Source of the DNA: Comamonadaceae bacterium
GTDB lineage: Bacteria > Pseudomonadota > Gammaproteobacteria > Burkholderiales > Burkholderiaceae_C
Assembly (NCBI GenBank): GCA_947442105.1
Contig: CANEVH010000009.1
Location: 19,180 to 83,179, forward strand
Direction: 5' to 3'
Length of the DNA stretch: 64,000 nucleotides
Position numbers and translations under genes: made by a program. The notes beneath the pieces were generated by a model. That model saw only the letters and a list, made by a program, of their open reading frames with translations. It was not told where the DNA came from and did not search any database. Each line of letters begins with the position of its first letter. The first letter of the stretch is position 1. Shown one piece after another: positions 45,436-53,262 of this stretch.

Positions 45436-46869
45436 ATGATCGCATCGGCATTGCTGGTGGTGGCCATCGTCACCCAGGACCAATCTGCGCTGCGATCCGC
45501 ACCCCGCGAGTCGGCGCCCCAGCAAGTGGCGCTGGCCCAGGGCGACGGCCTGGAAATTCGGGGCCAAAAGGGCGACTACTTACAGGTGTATGACCATCGC
45601 CGCGAGCGCGCAGGCTATGTGCGCGCCACCCAGGTGCGCAGCCAGTCGCTCGCGCCTGAGGCAGCGCCCGAGTTGTTGTCGGTGCTGCGTTTTTTGCGTG
45701 ACACGCCGGGGTCGGAGGCGCTGGGTATTGCCTACGCTGCGGCTTACCTGCGGGCTGCGCCGCCCGAGGCCAGCGTTGGCGAGGCATTTGATGCGCTGGG
45801 CACGCTGTCGGAGCGCTTGGCGCGCAGAGCCTCGGCCTACCAGGGCAAAACCGGCGGCGACACCCTGGCCGCGCACCTGGACGTGGCTGCAAGCTACGGC
45901 GTGGAAATGCTGAGTTTTGAGCGCGAAGGGCAGGTGCAGCTTTGCTACAACGGCGACGCATTTCGTCGGGTGCTGGCCTTGCCGTCCACTGCAGTGCAAA
46001 AAGCCACCGCCGCGCTGGCCTTGACCCGGCACGACTGCGTGGCCCCCAACCTGACGCCGGGCGAGCGCTTTGCCCAGGACAACTGGCGTGCAGATGTGTT
46101 GGATCGGGTGGAGCTGCGCGACCTGCCCGAGGTGCTGAAAAACCGCCTGCATCTGCGCAAGGCGGGTGTGTGGGCCAGCCTGGCCTACCAGCGTGCACGC
46201 CGCCCCGACCTGGCGCCCAGTGCGGTACAAACCGCCGCCAGCCGTGAGGTGCAAGAGTTGGCGGCCATCAACAAGACCGAGCTGGGTGAATCTGACGCCT
46301 ACGCCTACAGCGAGGCCGCAGTGCGCGTGGGTGCATCACGCTGGGGTGCGGAGCCAGCGCCGATGGAGCCAGCCAAGCAGCCCATTAGCCAACTGTCGCT
46401 GCGGGTGAGCGCGGGCCAGCCGGGCGAGACCTGCGTGCATGTGGTGGATGCCAAGCACGATGTCAAAAACGCCCTGATCACGCGCTGCACCTATGGCGTG
46501 GTGTGGCCCGCATCGGTCAGCGTCAACCGCGACGCCACGGCCCTGGCGCTGGCGGTGCAGCCCCAAGACACCTGGCGCGAGATGTGGGTGTTTCAGCAAA
46601 GCCCCACCGGCTGGACCGCCACTGTCATGCCCCCGGCCCTGGACAATCCTAGCTTGGGCTATGTGGAGTTTGCAGGCTGGGTGCCCGGTAAGTCGCAGAT
46701 GCTGGCCGCGCGCGAGGCCAAGGTGGACGGGCGGTTCAAACGCAGCTTTGAAGTGCTGCGCACCAGCACCCTGGACATAGAAAAGCAGGCCGACCAACCG
46801 GGAAGCATCAACGCGTTTTACCGCTGGCAAGACCCAGTGTGGAAGGCCGGTACGGTGAGTGTGCGTTGA
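45436..46869 (+). CDS. SH3-like domain protein of unknown function, probably secreted
   Basis: This 477-residue protein begins with a short hydrophobic segment (IASALLVVAIVTQD) and then a bacterial SH3-like region, ALAQGDGLEIRGQKGDYLQVYDH...RAGYVRATQV. The remainder, rich in Ala and charged residues, is not recognised. AAGGAG lies 10 bases before the ATG, which follows the SPFH stop by one base, so the two are coupled. The signal sequence lacks a strong cleavage site, so an inner-membrane anchor is also possible. Confidence 0.75.
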   Translation: MIASALLVVAIVTQDQSALRSAPRESAPQQVALAQGDGLEIRGQKGDYLQVYDHRRERAGYVRATQVRSQSLAPEAAPELLSVLRFLRDTPGSEALGIAYAAAYLRAAPPEASVGEAFDALGTLSERLARRASAYQGKTGGDTLAAHLDVAASYGVEMLSFEREGQVQLCYNGDAFRRVLALPSTAVQKATAALALTRHDCVAPNLTPGERFAQDNWRADVLDRVELRDLPEVLKNRLHLRKAGVWASLAYQRARRPDLAPSAVQTAASREVQELAAINKTELGESDAYAYSEAAVRVGASRWGAEPAPMEPAKQPISQLSLRVSAGQPGETCVHVVDAKHDVKNALITRCTYGVVWPASVSVNRDATALALAVQPQDTWREMWVFQQSPTGWTATVMPPALDNPSLGYVEFAGWVPGKSQMLAAREAKVDGRFKRSFEVLRTSTLDIEKQADQPGSINAFYRWQDPVWKAGTVSVR

Positions 46870-47112
46870 CCCATTGGCCCCTTTCCGCAACACCTGCTAT
46901 CAAAGCGCCCGCGCCAAGCGCAAGCCGCCCCACACCGCCGTGTGCGTGTTGCGCGTCTATCGCGGTTATTGGCCGGAGTTTGCGCAATCAGGTAGTCCGT
47001 GAGGAAATACGGCCTGGATGAACGAACTCTCATTCTTCGATTAACCGCGCCAGAAATTCGGGTATCTGCCCAACTTTGCGATTACCATGGTATTTTTGAC
47101 AACGGTTGTTGT

Positions 47113-47604
47113 ATGAGCAAAAAAACTGCTGCACCCCGAAAACTCAAGCCCTTCGTGGTGCTTGAACAGCTAGACCCACCCCCGACATCCAGGGTTTCGC
47201 AATTTGCCAAAAATTATTGGTATTTGTGCCTGGTCCCGCTCTTTTTTGCGGTGAAAGGCTGCGAGGGCGACGAAAGCACAGTGCAGCGCGATGTTTACCA
47301 AACCAAGCAATCGTGTGTCGAAGACTGGAATCAGGAAGCTTTGTGCCAAGAAACCGGCGAGCACGCCGGAGGTGGCGGCCACTTTTCCAGCGGCGGCCAG
47401 AGCTACATGGGTCCGGCCTATTTTGAAAACGACAGGCGTGTTGCGTACCAAGGCAGCGAGTTCAGCCCCAGAACCGGTACCCAAGCGTCGCGGCCCGCAT
47501 TTGTACGAACTTCAAGCGCTTCAGAATTGGCGCAGTCTTCGGCCGGGCGCCCCATCGCGCGCGGTGGGTTTGGCAGAAGTTTCCATTTCTCGGGCGGAGG
47601 CTAG
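47113..47604 (+). CDS. DUF1190 (YgiB/YjfM-like) protein
   Basis: This 163-residue protein has a membrane segment near residues 37-52 followed by cysteine-containing KGCEGDESTVQRDVYQTKQSCVEDW, the DUF1190 hallmark. The C-terminal half is Gly/Ser-rich (HAGGGGHFSSGGQSYMGP, GGFGRSFHFSGGG). It directly precedes a YjfC/YgiC ATP-grasp gene with six bases between, the same pairing as E. coli ygiB-ygiC. The biochemical role is not established. Confidence 0.85.
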   Translation: MSKKTAAPRKLKPFVVLEQLDPPPTSRVSQFAKNYWYLCLVPLFFAVKGCEGDESTVQRDVYQTKQSCVEDWNQEALCQETGEHAGGGGHFSSGGQSYMGPAYFENDRRVAYQGSEFSPRTGTQASRPAFVRTSSASELAQSSAGRPIARGGFGRSFHFSGGG

Positions 47605-47610
47605 GGCGGC

Positions 47611-48777
47611 ATGATTCGCGAGCAAGTCGAACCCCGCCCTGATTGGGCAGCACGTTGCCGTGAGGTGGGTTTTGACTACTGTGACTTGCCTTCTTCCGAC
47701 GGCTCTTGGTACTGGTCTGACGATGTGGCCTACCGATTGAGCGCACGTGAAGTGGATGCGATTGATGACGCAAGCCAAGAGTTGCACGACATGTGCATGG
47801 ACTGGGTGGCGCAGGTGGTTCAGAGTGGCAACTACCCTGCTTTATATAGGTTGACGGACGCTGCAAAAACACTGATCGAGCGAAGCTGGCAAGCGCATGA
47901 GCCCAGCCTTTTTGGCCGTTTTGACCTTGGCTATGACGGCAAAAACATCAAAATGTTCGAATACAACGGAGATACTCCCACCTCGCTTCTGGAGGCCTCG
48001 GTGGTCCAGTGGCAATGGTTAAAGGACAAGGGCTTGCCAGACCAGTTCAACGCATTGCACGAGAAATTGATCGACCAGTGGCGCGTCATTGGCGCGAGTC
48101 TGCCCGAGAAAACACGCTTGTATTTCACGGCCATGGAAGATGCAGGACGCGAGGATTGGGGCAATCTCGAATATTTAATGGATACCGCTTTTCAAGCCGG
48201 TTTGGATGTGTCGGACTTGGCGCTAGAGAGTATGGGATGGGACGCGCACCAGCGCGCGTTTGTCGATGTGCGGGGGCAGGCCATTAACGCATGTTTCAAA
48301 CTTTACCCCTGGGAGTGGATGGTGCAAGACAGTTTCGCACCCCAGTTGCAAGAAACCACCATCCGGTGGCTAGAGCCTGCGTGGAAAATGCTTTTGTCGT
48401 CCAAGGCATTGCTGCCCGCACTGTGGCAACGCCATCCTCTGCATCCGCTATTGCTAGAAAGCAGAGAAGATGACGGCTATGCGCCAAAATCAGGGCGTTG
48501 GATCAGTAAACCCGTGCTGGGCCGAGAGGGCGCAAATATCAGCCGATACGACCGGGGCTTGGTAGAAAAACCGACCGGAACGTCATTCCATGACGCTTAC
48601 GCTCAATCGGGCTACGTAATTCAGGAATGGTTTGAACTACCGAATTTTCAAGGTTACCGCCCCTTGATTGGATCATGGGTCGTGGGTGATAAAACCGCAG
48701 GCATAGGAATCCGAGAGGATTACAACGAAATCACCGGAAACGACTCTCATTTTGTGCCGCACTATTTTGTAGAGTAG
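47611..48777 (+). CDS. glutathionylspermidine synthase-like ATP-grasp ligase (YgiC/YjfC)
   Basis: This 388-residue protein is an ATP-grasp ligase of the GspS C-terminal-domain family. Visible blocks are RPDWAARCREVGFDYC, YDGKNIKMFEYNGDTPTSLLEAS, ESMGWDAHQRAFVDVRG and the ATP-binding SKPVLGREGANISRYDRG near the C-terminus. It lacks the amidase domain of true GspS, like YgiC and YjfC, which are proposed to ligate peptides or amines. It is coupled to the DUF1190 gene and followed by a DUF350 gene. Confidence 0.92.
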   Translation: MIREQVEPRPDWAARCREVGFDYCDLPSSDGSWYWSDDVAYRLSAREVDAIDDASQELHDMCMDWVAQVVQSGNYPALYRLTDAAKTLIERSWQAHEPSLFGRFDLGYDGKNIKMFEYNGDTPTSLLEASVVQWQWLKDKGLPDQFNALHEKLIDQWRVIGASLPEKTRLYFTAMEDAGREDWGNLEYLMDTAFQAGLDVSDLALESMGWDAHQRAFVDVRGQAINACFKLYPWEWMVQDSFAPQLQETTIRWLEPAWKMLLSSKALLPALWQRHPLHPLLLESREDDGYAPKSGRWISKPVLGREGANISRYDRGLVEKPTGTSFHDAYAQSGYVIQEWFELPNFQGYRPLIGSWVVGDKTAGIGIREDYNEITGNDSHFVPHYFVE

Positions 48778-48827
48778 CCGGTCCATTTGTTTATGTTTTT
48801 ACAACCCATTTTTTTACCAGATATTTT

Positions 48828-49229
48828 ATGAACACCTTCTCTGTTAATTCCATGGCTCTGTTCTTAGGGTATTTGATCGGCGGCATGGCCTTGCTTGCTT
48901 TGTTCGTAAAAATATACACACGTGTTACCCCGTATTGCGAATTCACACACATTCGGGCGGGCCATACAGCCCCGGCCATTGCATTAGGCGGCGCCATGCT
49001 GGGATTTACCTTGCCGCTTCTGGCAATGTCCTACGTCAGTATCCATTTTGCCGATTTCATGCTTTGGTCGCTCATATCCGCTACCACGCAGCTCATTATT
49101 TATAAAGTTGTAGCGCAGTTTTTACCCATGCAAGTAGACGATGACAATAATGCAGTGGCGATTACTTATGCTTTTGTATCAGTTTGTACCGGCTTGATTA
49201 ACGCGTTCTCGTTGATTCCACGTGCATAA
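48828..49229 (+). CDS. DUF350 membrane protein (YjfL-like)
   Basis: This 133-residue protein has four hydrophobic segments and the DUF350 pattern, FVKIYTRVTPYCEFTHIRAGHTAPAIALGGAMLGFTLPL and NNAVAITYAFVSVCTGLINA. It lies 50 bases after the YjfC-like gene. YjfL occurs with YjfC and YjfM in E. coli, so the same partners are kept here. The function is unknown. Confidence 0.88.
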   Translation: MNTFSVNSMALFLGYLIGGMALLALFVKIYTRVTPYCEFTHIRAGHTAPAIALGGAMLGFTLPLLAMSYVSIHFADFMLWSLISATTQLIIYKVVAQFLPMQVDDDNNAVAITYAFVSVCTGLINAFSLIPRA

Positions 49230-49452
49230 ACGCATTGGTATTGCACTGCTGCTTGTTGCGCCCCGCTGACTTTGCGCTTGCGGTGGCGCGGTAGTTCGGT
49301 GGCTTTGGTTCGCCAGCTTGCCGGGGTAATCCTCTCATCTGCCGCCTCAGGCCGCAACCGAATGCGCCTATAGGTCGCTGCCAATCTGTCCATCTTGGGC
49401 TTGGCCGCAAAAGCGCCTTGGAGCCTGGAAAGGCTTTACCGGTGCCGCATAA

Positions 49453-49468
49453 TTGCAAACAGTTGCAA
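49453..49468. promoter_or_regulatory. two TTGCAA boxes before the RHH antitoxin gene
   Basis: Self-complementary TTGCAA occurs at 49453-49458 and again at 49463-49468, ten bases apart (one helical turn), 15 bases before the antitoxin ATG. The spacing fits cooperative binding by RHH dimers. This is an inference from position. Confidence 0.45.
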
Positions 49469-49482
49469 CCTTTGGAGATGCC

Positions 49483-49770
49483 ATGAGCGCAAGCGCCTCT
49501 ACCGTAGGTGTGAAGATTGATCCGTTGATGAAGCAGCGGCTTCAACGCCTTGCCAAGGCCAGGCACCGGACACCCCACTGGGTAATGCGTGAAGCCATTG
49601 AGCAATACGTGGATCGTGAGGAGAAACGTGAGGCGCTTCGTCAGGATGTTTTGCATTCTTTGCAAGAGTACGAGGAAACTGGCCTGCACGTGACCGGCGA
49701 TGAAGCCATCGCATGGCTGCAGACTTGGGGCACTGACGCGGAGAAAGACGCGCCGCAATGCCACGTGTAA
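49483..49770 (+). CDS. RHH-type antitoxin of a ParE/RelE toxin pair
   Basis: This 95-residue protein has a ribbon-helix-helix N-terminus (VGVKIDPLMKQRLQRLAKARHRTPHWVMREAIEQYVDREEKR) and a C-terminal region ending GDEAIAWLQTWGTDAEKDAP, typical of RelB/ParD-like antitoxins paired with ParE toxins. GGAGATG lies just upstream. It overlaps the toxin gene by 13 bases. The gene appears intact although the toxin is damaged. Confidence 0.9.
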   Translation: MSASASTVGVKIDPLMKQRLQRLAKARHRTPHWVMREAIEQYVDREEKREALRQDVLHSLQEYEETGLHVTGDEAIAWLQTWGTDAEKDAPQCHV

Positions 49771-50225
49771 TTCTTTCGCCAAGCGCGTTGCGCGATTTGC
49801 AGCGCTTGCGCGAATTTTTGAGGCCGAAGAGCACGGAGGCGGCACAACGGTCGGCAAGTGTGATCATCAAGGCCATTCAAGTATTGGGCCTGCAGCCCGG
49901 CATCGGTCGGCCAGCGGAAGACTTAGGGTCAGATTTCCGTGAACTGCCCATCGATTTTGGAAGCAGCGGCTACTTGGCGCTCTACCGCTTTGCCGGGGAT
50001 TGCGCACAGACGGCACCAACGCGCTGCCCGGCAACAGCCCCAATTCAATGCTCGCCATGGTGCGCAGCGTGCTTGCTTGCTGCGCCCATGTTTTTGACGC
50101 GTTCAGCCGCCGGGGCATTTACCGGATGCTGGGCGACCGGGCGGAGGCCTGGTTTTTGCTGGGCTTTGTGTTCATCCTCATTGGCATCACCCTGGTGCAG
50201 GAGCGCAAAACCCAGCGCGCCCTAG
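49758..50225 (+). pseudogene. ParE/RelE toxin, C-terminus lost and replaced by foreign sequence
   Basis: The first 80 residues match ParE-family toxins (ILSPSALRDLQRLREFLRPKS ... GIGRPAEDLGSDFRELPIDFGSSGYLALYRFAGD). Intact relatives go on for about 15 residues with a conserved strand and Arg/His-rich end. Here the homology stops at about 49998-50003 and the frame continues for 70 codons into an out-of-frame P-type ATPase remnant. The toxin is therefore probably inactive. Confidence 0.75.
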
Positions 50226-50251
50226 AAGCTTTGCGCGACCTTGCCGGGTAG
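50000..50251 (+). pseudogene. remnant of a cation-transporting P-type ATPase, N-terminal region
   Basis: In one frame it reads RTDGTNALPGNSPNSMLAMV and later IYRMLGDRAEAWFLLGFVFILIG then TLVQERKTQRALEALRDLAG; between them the expected PMFL..AAGA piece is in the other frame. Together they match the start of Ca/Mg-type P-type ATPases up to the first two membrane helices. Two frameshifts and loss of the rest mark it as decayed. Confidence 0.75.
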
Positions 50252-50640
50252 TCTTGAACTTCCGGCTCATAATGCACTGAGCCCCCCGGTATTGGGTAAC
50301 TTTCGTCAAAAGGCGACTATGGCAAAAGCGAAAAGTATTAGCAGTCCTTTTGAGCAGTCCTTCATGTTTTGCCCATCCCCAGAAAATCGGACACTTTGTA
50401 AAGACGCTGTAACCGGAAGCGTGCTGGACTGCGGATTTCGCTCTGAAAATGGTGACGGAATACGGAATTGAACCCAGAAACGCTCTTGCAACAAATGCAA
50501 ACCATAATCAACACCGACACCCGCACTGCGGATGATGCCACTCCAAACCTCTCATGCCAGCCAAAATCACCTTACGACAATCCCAAACACTGCTTGACAA
50601 AAAAAACACATTGCAGCACCAATGTAGGATGAAGTAACGC
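50252..50640. other. 389-base gap at the left edge of the AT-rich island
   Basis: Composition turns AT-rich here. A 50-codon open frame (50319-50471, MAKAKSISSPFEQSF...) has no recognisable family and weak support. No repeat or integrase is visible. Confidence 0.5.
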
Positions 50641-51201
50641 TTACGTATTAGGCCCGATCAAACGGTCATGACTCGATAAAATTGCTCGCACGATCATCTT
50701 GTGGAGCGGCGCAACAGGAAGCATGTACAACCGTCCCAAAATGTTGTGATTGAATACAGTCGTTATAACCTTCACTTTGGGGGAAATTCCACCCTCCCTG
50801 TATACAGACAGTACGACGTCAAGATGAGTATCAATAATTTCGAGAAGCACCTCCTTGTCGCATATGGAACGAATCGTAAAGATGCCGACACGGTCACCGA
50901 TGCGCAAATATTCGGCCGCGGACAGTGGAGGCACGTCCGATAGGTTTCCCACATCCTTTAAATGGAAAAAACCGACTGCAAAATTCCGAATCGTCATAAG
51001 AAATTCGATCCATTTTGGTGTCCTGCTAGCGAAGTCAAGATACCAATACAATGCAGATCGATTGTCATTACCGACGCTGACCTCGAACGCATCGCAAAAA
51101 TCCGCCTTAGATGCCAGCACTTGCAAACTACTATCAAGAGGAACGCCTGTTGTACTTACCATATCTGTCACCCTGTCAAAAACTATATCTAAGTTCAACA
51201 A
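50641..51201 (-). CDS. DUF2867 family protein
   Basis: This 186-residue protein shows the DUF2867 pattern: SKADFCDAFEVSV near the N-terminus, then PKWIEFLMTIRNFAVGFFHLKDVG, DTHLDVVLSVYR and TVFNHNILGRLYMLPVAPLHKMIVRAIL. The function is unknown; the domain is often found next to or fused to nucleoside-diphosphate-sugar epimerase/SDR proteins. It overlaps the outer-membrane protein gene by 26 bases and is the last gene of the nine-gene operon. Confidence 0.8.
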   Translation of the reverse strand: MLNLDIVFDRVTDMVSTTGVPLDSSLQVLASKADFCDAFEVSVGNDNRSALYWYLDFASRTPKWIEFLMTIRNFAVGFFHLKDVGNLSDVPPLSAAEYLRIGDRVGIFTIRSICDKEVLLEIIDTHLDVVLSVYREGGISPKVKVITTVFNHNILGRLYMLPVAPLHKMIVRAILSSHDRLIGPNT

Positions 51202-52438
51202 AAGCTGTTGAGGTATCTTTTAGTCGACCGAAGAATGTGTTTCTATCTCCTCTAAACAGATCAAGACCTGCCGAGACCTTGATCTGATCGCTCATTGCAT
51301 AAATAAGCCTCGGCTTTAAAGTAAAGTCTGATGCACTTAGGGACAGTATCCCCGCAATCTCGCCTTCAAGAGTATCATTTAGCCACTTTTTGCTGACGCG
51401 AAAACTTACGCCATGCTGGCGCGGATCAAGCTGATGCGCAGCAATGGCGTTTTCAATCCCAATACTACGCGACAACGGATCGACAATACCACGTGGATCG
51501 ACATATCCAGAAACACGATAAAGAAAGTACTGGAGATTGACATTAACGCCAGTGTCAAACGTCCTGTCACCACCAAGAACCAGGTAAAAAAATGGTTTGT
51601 TTGTATGGAGATCGCTTAAATTGGTATCAGCCTTGATCCAGGTGTACGCGACTTCAGCACGCAAACCATAACGCCCGACCACGGTTGCAGCATCCATGCC
51701 CAACACACTTACGCGCTTATGACGCATCAACACAGCAACGCCGTTGCTGGATACACCACTTAATTCGAGTTCAGGGTTGAGGTTGACGCCGTTGAGATAG
51801 GAGAGTGACCAATCCAATCCACCTCCGGAGCGATCCAGCTTTATTGCAAACTGATTAGTGTTTGGTACTGATTCAGAGAATACAATTCCGGGCGGGCGAC
51901 TGATCGGAACGACATTTCGGTTGATGCGCGGCATCCAGACCCCAGTCAAAACTAGGTCATTGCCTTGCAATGGATAGTGAAACATTGCCGCCGTCGCACC
52001 AAGTCGCTGCTCTTCATCATCAATGACTTGCAGCGTATAGTCGCGAGGCGTCAGGTTATCGGTCGGATTGAGTTTATCTGCCCGCCCCCACGCGATAATC
52101 TGTTTACCCAGCCGCACATCCAGCTTGCCGAGACTGAGATCCAGATAAGCCTCGCGCACTTTGGCCTGACTTTTATGTGAATTTCTGGCGCCCTCATATT
52201 GTGCCCATCCCTCGGCGGTGAGAGATGCATTACTGCTTAAGGCAGATTTAGCCTTGATCCATAGAGCAGTACCTCCGATGCTGTCAACGTCATCTAGATC
52301 ACGAGAGGAAGTGAAATATGCGCCCCGTAAAGAACCATTTACAGAAGTTCCGAATTCTGATTCGGCCTCCGCCTGCTGCACTATACCAAAAATACCATAC
52401 AACAACAGCCCGAAAATTTTACCAGGTTGAATGCTCAC
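51176..52438 (-). CDS. outer-membrane beta-barrel protein (DUF1302/porin-like)
   Basis: This 420-residue protein has a signal peptide-like N-terminus (KIFGLLLYGIFGIVQQAEAES) and alternating hydrophobic strands, ending with VELRYSF, the aromatic C-terminus of outer-membrane barrels. REAYLDLSLGKLDVRLGKQIIAWGRADKLNPTDNLTPRDYTL is typical of DUF1302-like barrels that accompany RND-family lipid transporters. It overlaps the LolA-like gene by four bases. It probably forms the outer-membrane step of export. Confidence 0.85.
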   Translation of the reverse strand: MSIQPGKIFGLLLYGIFGIVQQAEAESEFGTSVNGSLRGAYFTSSRDLDDVDSIGGTALWIKAKSALSSNASLTAEGWAQYEGARNSHKSQAKVREAYLDLSLGKLDVRLGKQIIAWGRADKLNPTDNLTPRDYTLQVIDDEEQRLGATAAMFHYPLQGNDLVLTGVWMPRINRNVVPISRPPGIVFSESVPNTNQFAIKLDRSGGGLDWSLSYLNGVNLNPELELSGVSSNGVAVLMRHKRVSVLGMDAATVVGRYGLRAEVAYTWIKADTNLSDLHTNKPFFYLVLGGDRTFDTGVNVNLQYFLYRVSGYVDPRGIVDPLSRSIGIENAIAAHQLDPRQHGVSFRVSKKWLNDTLEGEIAGILSLSASDFTLKPRLIYAMSDQIKVSAGLDLFRGDRNTFFGRLKDTSTAFVELRYSF

Positions 52439-53262
52439 TGCTTTTCCATGTGCCTGGTTGTAAAAATCTGCTCATCAACTTTTTGGTTAACTTTGAAGCT
52501 ATCGAACTGAATAACAGTACGGTGCCCGGTTTGAGTGTTATTCGCTTCCAGTCGCATCGCCTGCCATTTTCCGGCCTTCTGATCCACCATACGAATGTCG
52601 CCAAAGGTTGCCGTCTTCAGCGGTTGCCCAGATTCGTCCCAAAATTCGGATTTGACGGTGACGAAATTACTCTTTCGCACCCAATCAACACGTTTTGAAT
52701 AACCAGAATCAGTCTTCACAATATCCGTTTTCGGAACGGCACTGATAACGTAGCATGCTTCACCATCGACGGCTTCTTCGCGCACTAAGCTGTATGACCA
52801 ATTGGAAACCGGGTAGCCGATCACATCAGCATAGGAGAAATCAGTACCGAGGAAGCTATCCTTCTTGTTGTTGGACACCAAGCGACGAACTTTTTTCAGT
52901 GCTGGCAAATAAATCCAGATATCGTCGTCCTTTTCTGCACGCTCCACCACTAGAGTAGACGTACCTTTCACGTCTGGCGGTGAAATGAAGCGAGTGATGC
53001 GCATTTGATCCAGGCCGTTGGGCTGCAATTTAGTACTGCCGACTGTTTTACGTATCCGTTCGTTGCCCTGTTTGCTTACCAGTGTGAAAGTTGCTTCAAA
53101 AACTGAATCTTCCACACGGGAGATGGAAAAATTCTTGATCATGATGTTGGTAACCTCGCTCTCGGCCGCCCAAACCATGGTTGACTTAGTGGTAATGTGA
53201 AAAACTACTGCAAATACTGCACAGGCGGCAATGAGGTTTTGTCGATTTCGAATTGAATTCAA
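52435..53262 (-). CDS. LolA-like periplasmic protein (outer-membrane lipoprotein-sorting family)
   Basis: This 275-residue protein has a signal peptide and a LolA-like beta half-barrel pattern: SDDIWIYLPALKKVRRLVSNNKKDSFLGTDFSYAD, typical of the lipoprotein-sorting domain found beside MMPL transporters. It should bind a hydrophobic ligand in the periplasm. It is coupled by ATGA overlaps both to the MMPL gene before it and the barrel gene after it. Confidence 0.88.
   Translation of the reverse strand: MNSIRNRQNLIAACAVFAVVFHITTKSTMVWAAESEVTNIMIKNFSISRVEDSVFEATFTLVSKQGNERIRKTVGSTKLQPNGLDQMRITRFISPPDVKGTSTLVVERAEKDDDIWIYLPALKKVRRLVSNNKKDSFLGTDFSYADVIGYPVSNWSYSLVREEAVDGEACYVISAVPKTDIVKTDSGYSKRVDWVRKSNFVTVKSEFWDESGQPLKTATFGDIRMVDQKAGKWQAMRLEANNTQTGHRTVIQFDSFKVNQKVDEQIFTTRHMEKQ

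Noticed and set aside
50319..50471. 50-codon frame MAKAKSISSPFEQSF...
   Set aside because: No convincing Shine-Dalgarno site, no family, and it lies in a junction region; support too weak for a gene call.
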